Assembly (NCBI GenBank): GCA_019636195.1
Contig: JAHBYA010000001.1
Span: forward strand, 286,642 to 350,641
Direction: 5' to 3'
DNA length: 64,000 nt
DNA from: Planctomycetota bacterium
Lineage (GTDB): Bacteria > Planctomycetota > UBA8742 > UBA2392
Shown here: in pieces, positions 33,606 to 41,572 of the stretch
Numbering within the stretch: the first letter of the stretch is position 1
Layout: every line of letters starts with the position of its first letter
The notes under the pieces: generated by a model
What the model was told of the DNA's origin: nothing
What the model saw: the letters and a program-made list of their open reading frames with translations, nothing else
Databases searched by the model: none
Made by a program: the position numbers and the translations under genes

Positions 33606-35795
33606 ATGTTGCTGAGACCGGCGCAGATCAGGTTTGAACTAGGTCGGGTGTTCATGGCTGCTCGAAGGCCGAAAAACAAACGTCGATCCGCTGGCACCAA
33701 GCGTTCGAGCCAACAAATGCAGACTGGTAGCCGAACCAGTCGCCGAGGCCGCGCACGAGGGAGCAATACGGCGTCAGCAAAATTTCCACTTAGCGTACTC
33801 ATCGCCTACCATCCCAGCTCTGAAGAAGCCAGCTCGATTGCTTCTTATGTCTTTCGATCTTTCAACGACGACCCCTCTGACTTTGGGTTGCGCATTCCGA
33901 CGTATTTCGCGCAGGAGGACGGCAGCGGAAAACCGCCCACCCCTGAGATCCCCTCGGAGGCAGACAAGGTCGTTTTTGTCCTCCTGTGTGACGATCACCT
34001 GGCAGCCGACGCTAGACCTGCCCCCGGCCAACTCAGCGGCTGGGGAGACTACGCGGTAGGCCTCCAACGCCTATGCGAACAGAAGCCGGCAGATCGACGG
34101 TTCCTGCCCGTTCAGCTTTCAGCCCACGCCTACCCCATCCATGCAGACCTCGCCGGTCTAAACTTCCTTCGAGCTTGGGCCGAACCAACGTTGGAACACA
34201 AGAAGAAGCTGGTAGCCCGCCGGATCGTACACTCACTCATCCGAGCCTTGCACCCCGACCTAGATGAAGACACGTCGCATCCGCTCACCGTCTTTATCAG
34301 CCACACCAAACTTGACATAGAGCTTGAGCCACGGCCCGTCAGAAGCCTCCTTAGCTACCTCACGGCCCAACAGCCGGAGAAAACCTGGTTTGACAGCGGC
34401 GACATCGAGTCTGGGTCGCGCTTTGCTGCCGAGATTGAACGAGGCGTCAAGCACACGGCGCTGCTGGCGGTTGCGACGGATTCGTACTCCTCTCGTGCTT
34501 GGTGCCGCCGAGAAGTACTTTTTGCTAAGAAGCACCGTCGGCCTGTCGTGGTGGTAAATGCGATTCAGAACCGCGAGGTCCGCTCTTTCCCATATGCGGG
34601 GAACGTACCCGTCGTTCGATGGAAAGGCGACCCCGAAGAGGTAATCGATTTGCTACTTCGGGAAAATCTGAAGCTGCGGTATGCGGAGCTTTACCTCGGG
34701 AAGTTCAAGCGGCCTGACGATGTCATCCTTCCGGCCGGTCCCGAACTTGTAACACTGTTCCTGCAGCGGCCGACAGGTCGCATCCTCTATCCTGACCCTC
34801 CATTCGGGGCCGAGGAAATCGAAATCCTAAAGGTCGCCGGGTTGGAAGTGGAGACTCCCCTTGAACGCCACTCACGCGAGAACATTCTACCGCCGGGCAA
34901 CGCTATAGCCCTTTCAGTCTCGGAGGCCGAGGATCTCGCACGCTTTGGGCTGAGAAAACAACACCTAGATGCGGCCCAGTTAGAACTATCCCGCTACCTC
35001 CTGCTAAGTGGTGTGTCCCTTGCCTACGGTGGCGACTTAAGGGCCGACGGCTACACGGTGCGCCTTGCCAACTTGCTGCGCGATCCGCTAGTTGAAAAGC
35101 TGCGCGGCGATCCCGCACGCCGGGACAACGGTGGAGCGCAACTCGTCAACTATATCGCTTGGCCGATCCAAACCACTGCCAGTGACGCTGCTCGACTCGG
35201 TCATCTAGTTGAAGTGCGCCGCCTAACTCGGCCTGCTGACGTAGATGAGAAGTTGGAAGCAGCGTTCGCAAACTTGCCTTCGGAAACATCCGAGGTATCG
35301 GCGGTAGAGAAGCGATTCGGTTGGGCTCGTGGGCTCACCGAAATGCGACGCCGTCAGGTCACTGAGACAGCTGCGAAGGTTGTTGTTGGCGGTCGCATCG
35401 GTAGCAGCTCACACCCGTATAAGGGCCGAATGCCAGGTGTCATCGAAGAAGTGGTGCTCGCGCTGCGCTCGTCTCAACCCGTCTACCTCATAGGAGCATT
35501 TGGTGGCTGTGCGCAACTACTCATTGACAGCATTCGCGGACGCAAGCGCAATGAGTTGACTTGGGAGTATCACGCCGCCGTTCCCCACAGCGAAGAACTT
35601 CGCGCTATGTATCTAAAGCGCGGCCTGCCGTGGGATGAGTATGACGACCTAAACGCTTTCATTCATGGCAGCGGATTTAGCGGACTACACAACGGACTGA
35701 CCAAGTCCCAAAACCAAGAACTTGCGGTCACGAGGTCGATTGACCGGATAGTTGCGCTGCTTCTGACCGGACTTCGCAACGTTCTGAAAGACTGA
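33606..35795 (+). CDS. Double-TIR protein with C-terminal SLOG (STALD-like) domain
   Basis: This 729-residue protein is preceded by a basic linker (residues 1-58). The first TIR-like domain covers about 60-190 (LSVLIAYHPSSEEA, FVLLCDDHLAA). The second is at 226-320 (LTVFISHTKLD, WFDSGDIESG, SSRAWCRREVLFAKK), with E303 as probable catalytic glutamate. From 431 a SLOG-type nucleotide-sensing domain begins: NAIALSVSEAEDLARFGL, SGVSLAYGGDLRADGYT, then AKVVVGG and QPVYLIGAFGG. SLOG domains bind NAD-derived signals in Thoeris ThsA. This fits an NADase effector gated by a signal made by the ThsB-like TIR encoded 19 bases downstream. I start at 33606, six bases after GAGGGTG; the frame is open back to 33213 through the tRNA scar. 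Confidence 0.78.
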   Translation: MLLRPAQIRFELGRVFMAARRPKNKRRSAGTKRSSQQMQTGSRTSRRGRARGSNTASAKFPLSVLIAYHPSSEEASSIASYVFRSFNDDPSDFGLRIPTYFAQEDGSGKPPTPEIPSEADKVVFVLLCDDHLAADARPAPGQLSGWGDYAVGLQRLCEQKPADRRFLPVQLSAHAYPIHADLAGLNFLRAWAEPTLEHKKKLVARRIVHSLIRALHPDLDEDTSHPLTVFISHTKLDIELEPRPVRSLLSYLTAQQPEKTWFDSGDIESGSRFAAEIERGVKHTALLAVATDSYSSRAWCRREVLFAKKHRRPVVVVNAIQNREVRSFPYAGNVPVVRWKGDPEEVIDLLLRENLKLRYAELYLGKFKRPDDVILPAGPELVTLFLQRPTGRILYPDPPFGAEEIEILKVAGLEVETPLERHSRENILPPGNAIALSVSEAEDLARFGLRKQHLDAAQLELSRYLLLSGVSLAYGGDLRADGYTVRLANLLRDPLVEKLRGDPARRDNGGAQLVNYIAWPIQTTASDAARLGHLVEVRRLTRPADVDEKLEAAFANLPSETSEVSAVEKRFGWARGLTEMRRRQVTETAAKVVVGGRIGSSSHPYKGRMPGVIEEVVLALRSSQPVYLIGAFGGCAQLLIDSIRGRKRNELTWEYHAAVPHSEELRAMYLKRGLPWDEYDDLNAFIHGSGFSGLHNGLTKSQNQELAVTRSIDRIVALLLTGLRNVLKD

Positions 35796-35814
35796 GCAGA
35801 TCAAAGGAACCCCT

Positions 35815-36297
35815 ATGGCAGACCTACGAAACATCTTCATCTCCCACGCACACGAAGACGATGCCGAGCTTCCCGGCTTGAAGAAGTTGATTGCCAGCAA
35901 GGGCATGGAGGTCCGAGATAGCTCCATTACAAGCGACAAGCCAAACGCGGCACTTAACAAGGAGTACATTCAGCGTGAGATACTTCTGCCGCGCATTCAG
36001 TGGGCCAGTACGCTCGTCGTGCTGATTAGTCACGACACTGCTGGAAGCTGGTGGGTCAATTGGGAAATACAAAAGGCAGTTGAATTGGGCAAGAAGGTCG
36101 TGGGTGTTTTTGCCCAAGGTGCAACGGACGCTGACGTACCTGAAGAACTAAAGAAATGCGGTGACGCCGTGGTCGTTGGCTGGCAAGGCGAGCGTGTCAT
36201 AGACGCAATCAACGGCGACCTAAAGGCTTGGGACGACCCCGCAACCGGGAAGCCTCGGCCCCCCGGTTGGGACATCCAGCGGATTGTCTGCCAGTGA
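35815..36297 (+). CDS. ThsB-like TIR domain protein
   Basis: This single-domain protein of 160 residues belongs to the MTH538/DUF1863 TIR-like group that includes Thoeris ThsB. It has LRNIFISHAHEDDAEL at the N terminus, STLVVLISHDTAGSWWVNWE with E84 in the catalytic position, and IQKAVELGKKVVGVFAQG after it. ThsB proteins convert NAD into cyclic ADP-ribose isomers after sensing infection. It lies 19 bases after the TIR-TIR-SLOG gene and 2 bases before the Nmad2 gene, so it is the second gene of a four-gene operon. Signal production for the SLOG protein is inferred from the Thoeris parallel. Confidence 0.8.
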   Translation: MADLRNIFISHAHEDDAELPGLKKLIASKGMEVRDSSITSDKPNAALNKEYIQREILLPRIQWASTLVVLISHDTAGSWWVNWEIQKAVELGKKVVGVFAQGATDADVPEELKKCGDAVVVGWQGERVIDAINGDLKAWDDPATGKPRPPGWDIQRIVCQ

Positions 36298-36299
36298 CC

Positions 36300-36920
36300 A
36301 TGTACTCCTACATTGTTAAGCGCGATTACGGGTTTGCTCCAAATCCGTTTTTCGGCTTTTGCACGCTCGCGACATGCAAACCGAAGATTCGCACCAAGGC
36401 TTCGATTGGGGATTGGATTTGGGGTACCGGGGCTGCCACAGGGTACCAACTTCGAGGCCACCTCATCTACGCCATGAAAGTGGCGGAGACACTTTCATTC
36501 ACTGAGTACTGGAATGATCCCCGCTTTGCTGCCAAGAAGCCACTGCTGAACGGCAGCCTAAAACAACTATATGGCGACAATATTTATCATAGGCGAGGTA
36601 GCGGTTGGTTCCAGGCTGACTCACATCACAGCCACGACAATGGTCGCCTGAATCAGGCCAACACTGAAAGAGACACTGGCGTTGATCGCATCCTCGTTTC
36701 AACTCACTTCGTGTACTTTGGACGCGAGGCACCGCAGATTCCACAGTCATTACGACATTTTGGCTCTGCAGGCGAAGATGTGTGCCACTCGCGCCAAGGC
36801 CATCGCATAGTGTCCACCGCCCTAGCACACTCTGCATTGCGATGGCTCGAAAGCATGGACTTATGGGGCGTTCAAGGGCAGCCATTGGAGTTCTCAAAAC
36901 ACCGGCCACGAACTCGATAG
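36300..36920 (+). CDS. Nmad2-domain protein (nucleotide-modification associated)
   Basis: This 206-residue protein shows the Nmad2 signature almost end to end: MYSYIVKRDYGFAPNPFFGF, CTLATCKPKIR, IGDWIWGTG, LIYAMKVAETLSFTEYWND, RFAAKKPLLNGSLKQLYGDNIYH, QADSHHSHD and DTGVDRILVSTHFVYFG. The family was defined computationally next to DNA base-hypermodification genes in phages and bacteria. Its biochemical role is not known; handling or recognition of modified nucleotides is proposed. I start at ATG 36300, two bases after the TIR stop. The frame is open back to 36228, but that part lies inside the TIR gene. Its stop is 14 bases before the MazG-like gene. Confidence 0.85.
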   Translation: MYSYIVKRDYGFAPNPFFGFCTLATCKPKIRTKASIGDWIWGTGAATGYQLRGHLIYAMKVAETLSFTEYWNDPRFAAKKPLLNGSLKQLYGDNIYHRRGSGWFQADSHHSHDNGRLNQANTERDTGVDRILVSTHFVYFGREAPQIPQSLRHFGSAGEDVCHSRQGHRIVSTALAHSALRWLESMDLWGVQGQPLEFSKHRPRTR

Positions 36921-36934
36921 GGAAAGAGACAAAC

Positions 36935-38038
36935 ATGGCGAAGCATCATGACCACTGGCTAGTGAGGTTTGCGGAGATAGCGGCAAAATCCGACAAACTC
37001 AAAGGGAACCCCGACCACATACCATTGCTCACAGCGGGCATGCTTGGCGAGTGCGGTAGCGTAATCGCCGAACTCAAGAAAGAGCAACGCGACCGCGAAG
37101 CGTACCCTCGCTACCTCAGTCGCATGATGGAAGAAGTCGGCGATTTCACGTGGTACTTCATCCGACTGGTAACGGAACTTGCACCTACACTGTTGCGCGA
37201 GCTGTCCACCGCCAAGCCAGCCTCAACGAAACTGGTCCGGCCGACACAACGCTTCTTGCTGTTCGGAGGTGCGGTGTCCCGATTACTTGAAGTGCTTGGC
37301 GAAAGCAACCATAAGCCTTCCAAAGCCTTTGCTTCACAGGCCGTGGACGTTTGGAAGCACCTTCTTTCCATTGCGCGCCAAGAACACATTGACCTCCAGG
37401 CAGCGACAAGTGACAACTTGGCAAAAACACAGAGCAGATGGCCGGAGGACCGGAAGTTCTTGCCACTGTTCGACGAGGACTACGACCCCGAAGAGCAACT
37501 TCCTAGAAAACTAACCGTAGACTTCTTGGATCGAACGCGCGGAGCCCACAGTGTGGTCGTGCTGAGGTGCAATGGAATCAACTTTGGGGACCGGCTAACC
37601 GACAACATTGAAGATCCGGATGGCTACCGGTATCACGACGTGTTTCATTTCGCGCACGCCGTCTACCTCGGATGGTCGCCAGTGGTCCGGGCACTTCTGC
37701 GAACCAAGCGCAAGAGCGTGCCCAAGAAGGATGAGGGCCAAGATGGAGCCCGCGCCATCATCCTTGAAGAAGCAGTCTCTGCCATCGTGTTCAACCGCGC
37801 AAAGCAACTAAATTACTTTGATGGCATTCCGACGGTCGATTTTGATCTACTCAAACTCGTGCATGAATTTGTCGCCGGGTACGAGGTGGAGAAAGTACCC
37901 ATGTGGCAGTGGGAAGTGGCGATTCAGGAAGGTTATCGCTTGTTTAGATTGCTCAGAAACAACAAAGGCGGTACTCTCACTCTGAACCTCAAGACTCGAC
38001 AGCTGAAGTATCGTCCATTACACAAACCACATCGCTAG
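36935..38038 (+). CDS. MazG-like nucleotide pyrophosphohydrolase domain protein
   Basis: This 367-residue protein has an all-alpha MazG-like region at about 30-85: MLGECGSVIAELKKE followed by YLSRMMEEVGDFTWYFIRL. E67-x2-D70 fits the second half of the ExxE..ExxD metal site. In the first half E39 is followed by S42 rather than glutamate, with E46 as a possible substitute. MazG enzymes hydrolyse nucleoside triphosphates to monophosphates. The C-terminal region contains GYRYHDVFHFAHAVYLGWSPVVRALL and EEAVSAIVFNRAK, a second helical domain with HDxxH that I cannot name. It starts at 36935 behind GGAAAGAGA, not at 36782. It is the last gene of the TIR-SLOG operon and may control modified nucleotide pools. 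Confidence 0.7.
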   Translation: MAKHHDHWLVRFAEIAAKSDKLKGNPDHIPLLTAGMLGECGSVIAELKKEQRDREAYPRYLSRMMEEVGDFTWYFIRLVTELAPTLLRELSTAKPASTKLVRPTQRFLLFGGAVSRLLEVLGESNHKPSKAFASQAVDVWKHLLSIARQEHIDLQAATSDNLAKTQSRWPEDRKFLPLFDEDYDPEEQLPRKLTVDFLDRTRGAHSVVVLRCNGINFGDRLTDNIEDPDGYRYHDVFHFAHAVYLGWSPVVRALLRTKRKSVPKKDEGQDGARAIILEEAVSAIVFNRAKQLNYFDGIPTVDFDLLKLVHEFVAGYEVEKVPMWQWEVAIQEGYRLFRLLRNNKGGTLTLNLKTRQLKYRPLHKPHR

Positions 38039-38068
38039 CTCGCCCTGGCAGCCTTGTTCGATTGGTCG

Positions 38069-38626
38069 TTAATACTCCCACCTACTCCCTGTCCTGTTCT
38101 TTGCAAACAATGGTCTGCCGTTATCGGGTATGATTCGGCTCTTGCGCAGGTACGCCGAGTGAACCCACTCTTGAACAACGTCGGCGTTTTCGTTCCACGA
38201 GTGCAAGGTCGCAAAGCCACTGGCGAGGTTATCGGCGAGCCTCGGGGGGATAGTGTGCGGGTCATACTTTGTGGTGTCGCCCTTGAAGTACTTGTCCGAG
38301 TAAGCTGGTAGCAAGATTCCTAACAAACCCGATCGCGGGTTGTATTCTGTGTGTCGTATAGACGACGAGATCTCCCAGTCCACGTGCTTTCTCTGCCAAG
38401 TCAATTCGCCGACGAGGACAATTGTCACAGAGGTGTCTCTCAGATAGAGATCCCGAATCTTCTGTCGAGTGGTCTCTGTTGCCAGCATCGGGTCAATGTC
38501 ACCGTCATTTACGGAACCAGAAATAATAGCGCCGTACTTGTTTCCGAACCGCAGCTCGAAAACGTTCTTCCGGGCTTGGTCGAGTTCGTGATAGTAGCTT
38601 AGAAATACCTTGTGGACGCGGCTCAT
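38069..38626 (-). CDS. Second ThsB-like TIR domain protein
   Basis: This 185-residue protein of the MTH538/DUF1863 TIR type begins HKVFLSYYHELDQARKNVFE and includes SGSVNDGDIDP, TSVTIVLVGELTWQRKHVDWE with E85 as likely catalytic glutamate, and SGLLGILLPAY. It differs strongly from the TIR at 35815. It is convergent with the MazG-like gene (30-base gap) and lies 18 bases downstream of the HMUDK_hel-type gene, with which it forms an operon. In type I Thoeris, multiple ThsB genes with different phage triggers share one effector. This could be an additional sensor for the TIR-TIR-SLOG protein, or a system of its own. Confidence 0.78.
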   Translation of the reverse strand: MSRVHKVFLSYYHELDQARKNVFELRFGNKYGAIISGSVNDGDIDPMLATETTRQKIRDLYLRDTSVTIVLVGELTWQRKHVDWEISSSIRHTEYNPRSGLLGILLPAYSDKYFKGDTTKYDPHTIPPRLADNLASGFATLHSWNENADVVQEWVHSAYLRKSRIIPDNGRPLFAKNRTGSRWEY

Positions 38627-38644
38627 ATCGCCAGTTTGCGCCTC

Positions 38645-39760
38645 TTACCAGGTGGCGTCAAGTGACAGGTTGCGCCCCAGCGGCCGCTTACCGACGGGCC
38701 TCGGGGTTTGCTGTAACAGGTTATTGAGATTCCACTTCGGTGGGAACCATGGGCTCAGTGCTGTGTTTTTAGGTCGGAATATCTGCTTGATGCGGCTTCT
38801 GCCGGTACACCCCCTGTGCTCTGGGTGGACAACCCTTGCGTACTTGTCCACTTCACAAAACAGGTTCTGGCAGTCTATTAACTGAAGTTGTCGGCCCCAT
38901 AACGTCCGAAAGGCGAGACCTAACCGCGCAAACTCGCTGTCTTGGCGTTCACAAACAATTCGGATGATCTCGCTGTCGGTGTATCCTCTAGTGTCTGCAA
39001 AACATTTGCGAATTCCGTCCTTGGCGCCCGGGCCGGCAACCACAAAGTCGTTCTCACTAAAGTTCGTGACCGAACTGTAGTTGATGTCTATCACATACTG
39101 ATACGCGAGGAAAGGACCGATGCTCGGATACTCTAGCAGTAGGTGGAAGGCCGAGGACATTGAAGGGGCGTTGCCTAGGCGGTCCGGCAGGCGACTCTCC
39201 ATCATACGCTCAACCAGCCGAAGGTGGTTCTGATGCTTCACTCGGCTTCCAAAAGCGGTGGCTGCCGAAGGCATGATGTAGGCAGCGGAGTATATTCTCT
39301 CGTTGTTCTCTCGAGCCTTTGAAAGCACCTCTTCGTATCTTACAAAGGAGTAGTCCTTCCATGTCAGCACGCCTAGAGTTCGCGATAGCAACTCCCATGT
39401 TTCGATCTTGTTAAACAACTTGAACAAGATGACTCTGAAGAACACTTCTTCTGGCGATTGATCGCCCTCATAGATAACGCGCCGAATCAGATATTGGCTA
39501 ACCCGGTCAGTGGCGCGGTAGGCGTTGGTGAACTTGTGACGCAACAGAACCTCATCAGCCGTCCATGGACCCTCACTTCGAGCAAGACGACGAAAAAAGA
39601 TCTCTTGGCGCTCATACGCAAACCGCCAATACGTGTCGTACACGATGGTGGGGCGCAAGGCAGCAATCAACTTGTCGTGAGCGCGCGTCGTCCCCGAGGC
39701 GGGTGACACGTCGCCGGAACCGCCGCGCTGATTGTGCCTAGATGCCACGGTCGTCTCCAC
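38645..39760 (-). CDS. HMUDK_hel / aGPT-PPlase family protein of hypermodified thymidine pathways
   Basis: This 371-residue protein contains the complete helical domain seen in 5-hydroxymethyl-dU DNA kinases and the related pyrophosphorylase clade: WRFAYERQEIFFRRL, WTADEVLLRHKFTNAYRATD, RVSQYLIRRVIY, VILFKLFNKIETWELL, SENDFVVAGPGAKDGIRKCF and GRQLQLIDCQNLFCEVDKYA. Phage enzymes of this group act after hydroxymethyl-dU formation in DNA. Bacterial copies without a kinase domain, like this one, occur in conflict loci and their reaction is unknown. The first 35 residues look disordered. GTG 39760 is the upstream limit; a later start is possible. A 14-bp perfect palindrome lies 13 bases upstream. 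Confidence 0.82.
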   Translation of the reverse strand: METTVASRHNQRGGSGDVSPASGTTRAHDKLIAALRPTIVYDTYWRFAYERQEIFFRRLARSEGPWTADEVLLRHKFTNAYRATDRVSQYLIRRVIYEGDQSPEEVFFRVILFKLFNKIETWELLSRTLGVLTWKDYSFVRYEEVLSKARENNERIYSAAYIMPSAATAFGSRVKHQNHLRLVERMMESRLPDRLGNAPSMSSAFHLLLEYPSIGPFLAYQYVIDINYSSVTNFSENDFVVAGPGAKDGIRKCFADTRGYTDSEIIRIVCERQDSEFARLGLAFRTLWGRQLQLIDCQNLFCEVDKYARVVHPEHRGCTGRSRIKQIFRPKNTALSPWFPPKWNLNNLLQQTPRPVGKRPLGRNLSLDATW

Positions 39761-39772
39761 CAGTACACAGCA

Positions 39773-39786
39773 GTGTACATGTACAC
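39773..39786. promoter_or_regulatory. Perfect 14-bp palindrome upstream of the HMUDK_hel gene
   Basis: GTGTACATGTACAC is self-complementary, and a further GTACAC lies at 39763-39768. Its position, 13 bases before the GTG at 39760, suits an operator. No regulator gene adjoins it. Confidence 0.5.
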
Positions 39787-40232
39787 GGCAGGTACTCGCC
39801 GATCAACGTACAAGGATCAGCCGTGCCTCTCCGGGGGCCTCAAACGTCTACTCCGCCTTGGCCTCGTTCTCTGGCTCGAGCTTTCGCTAGAGCACTGCAC
39901 AGACCACCGGGCCGTAAAGCACAGCTGTCCTTACGCAGTTCACGACTCTTGCTGGCGCGATGTTTCAGTGCCGGGCCTAGCGCGATAGAATCCGTGTGCC
40001 GGGTAACCGGTGACAACTTTTTCTGCGGCTACCTCGAATCGACCAAGCTTCAGACAGACCGCGGACGCCAGACCGCCCTTTTGGGCGGCCTGCGTTCGCT
40101 TCTGTCGAGGCTCTTGGTCGAGCCAGAGGTGGGGCGGCGTAGGTTCGCCCTCCTTCTTCGTGTGGCCGCGCTGGCATCCATTTTTGTTGCGGCCCTTGTC
40201 AGCAGGACTGATGCCTCAGGAGGGTCCTCTTT
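39787..40232. other. Gap without a supported gene
   Basis: Forward open frames here have biased composition and no family resemblance. The region probably holds the promoter of the HMUDK_hel-TIR operon and the end of the following reverse-strand transcript. Confidence 0.5.
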
Positions 40233-41159
40233 TCAATTGGGAGCACTTGCGGGGTTGCCAATGCTGTCCCCCTTTCGGTGAGACTTGGGCCTTGAGTTGG
40301 CCACCGCGAGGTTGGCTTCTGCGGGCGACAAGACAATCTTGCGTGCAGCCGCTGTTTGGTTGGCCCACTTGTCAAGGCCGACACGGCTGAGAAGGATGCG
40401 GCCGTTGCAGGAGTTCCTCGCTCGCATGCCGGCTATTCGCCCAGCCAGAAACTCCTTGCGCAGGCTGCTCACCGACACCAACGGCTGGCCCCTTTCGTCA
40501 AGCCCAATCGTGCGTGCCGCCTGCTTTAGTGTCAGCCAGCCGCCTACGACCTGTGGCCGTTGCACTTCTGATTCTGGCATCTCTGGAGCCTTCTCTTCCG
40601 ATTCCAAGCAAAGTGACAAGTGATCCAGCAGACGGCAGACGCGTTGGGCTCTATCGAGGTCTGCCGAAGGCGGCTTCTCATGCAGCCTTGGTCTCCAGAA
40701 CTCTGCCCAAGACTGGCCTTCCTCGTCGCCATGAAGCAGAAAGTCTAGCGCACGGGCCGCGAGCCATTGGCTCGCGAGTTGAGCCTCGTACGCCTGCTGG
40801 ACTGCCCGGACAACCTCCAGCAACTTCTCTTCCGCGTCGGTTGTCGTGAGGGCTTTCAGTTTCACCAGCCACGCGAGTGGCATGGGTGAGCAAAGCGGGT
40901 CCCTCTGCAGCTTGTGCAGTTGCTTGAGCTGCCCTCGCCCCAGCTTGTGCTGAACCTCATGTACACAACTGATTGCCGCGGCGGACAGCTTGCGGAGGCC
41001 CGGCTCCAGTCTCTCAAACCACGCCCCGAAATCCTTTCGCCAGAGCAATCTTGCCTCCAACAGAAACTCAGCCGGCTGGAGCCAAACCAAATCCGGGGTC
41101 GCGTTGGACCGAAACCAGCGAATCACGGAGCCAAGTCTTTGCTGGGTCTCATTCTTCAT
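40233..41159 (-). CDS. Unknown protein with an excisionase-like helix-turn-helix region
   Basis: The 308-residue product begins MKNETQQRLGSVIRWFRS behind a perfect GGAGG, so I use 41159 rather than 41252. Most of it is helical with many tryptophans and leucines. Near residue 210 it has WLTLKQAARTIGLDERG, then SVSSLRKEFLAGRIAGMRAR and NGRILLSRVGLDKW, the pattern of a MerR/excisionase-type DNA-binding fold in which a wing follows the recognition helix. I do not recognise the full-length family. It lies between the TIR/HMUDK cluster and the distal end of the CRISPR array. It may be a mobile-element regulator. Confidence 0.55.
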   Translation of the reverse strand: MKNETQQRLGSVIRWFRSNATPDLVWLQPAEFLLEARLLWRKDFGAWFERLEPGLRKLSAAAISCVHEVQHKLGRGQLKQLHKLQRDPLCSPMPLAWLVKLKALTTTDAEEKLLEVVRAVQQAYEAQLASQWLAARALDFLLHGDEEGQSWAEFWRPRLHEKPPSADLDRAQRVCRLLDHLSLCLESEEKAPEMPESEVQRPQVVGGWLTLKQAARTIGLDERGQPLVSVSSLRKEFLAGRIAGMRARNSCNGRILLSRVGLDKWANQTAAARKIVLSPAEANLAVANSRPKSHRKGDSIGNPASAPN

Positions 41160-41485
41160 GGTTGGTACCTCCCGCGCCCCCTGAACTGTGGCCCTTCGAG
41201 CAATGCCTGTTTCGCGCCGTCCCCACGACTTCCCAGAACAGCGAATTCGCAACCTGCAGCTGGCTCATCCCCCATCGAAAGAGTGGAGAATGGTCAACGT
41301 ACGATAGAACCTCTCGCGACAAGGCCGCGGTGTGGATACGCAATCATCGGAAGATTTTTTCTGGTAACGGCATATAGAGATTGCGCTAAGCACAGACGCC
41401 CTCTGCATCGCAAGCTCTGACGCATGGCGTTTCCTTGTACATACTGCGCTTCATATGGGGTGGCTGCGCGCTGCCCTGCTCAACA
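41160..41485. other. Intergenic stretch, no gene seen
   Basis: Small frames are present but none has a convincing start or motif. The stretch ends at the first copy of the 55-bp repeat that flanks the CRISPR-cas locus. Confidence 0.5.
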
Positions 41486-41540
41486 AGACGCGCTGAGGGA
41501 TACGGCCCGGTGAAGCGCGGCCAACCGACCCGCCAAAGGA
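41486..41540 (+). repeat. 55-bp direct repeat flanking the CRISPR-cas locus, copy 1
   Basis: This begins AGACGCGCTGAGGGAT and contains GTGAAGCGCGGCCAACCGAC. It matches 53731-53785 in the same orientation at about 50 of 55 positions. It lies 33 bases before the most decayed CRISPR repeat, while the other copy lies beyond the cas8e relic. The pair brackets the locus. Confidence 0.75.
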
Positions 41541-41572
41541 GTCAGGAGCGACTCCCACGAGCATTCGAGCTT

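Noticed and set aside
39742..40281. 179-residue forward open frame in the gap before the HMUDK_hel gene
   Set aside because: Ser/Arg/Leu-biased, no start signal, and it overlaps the 3' end of a better-supported reverse gene.
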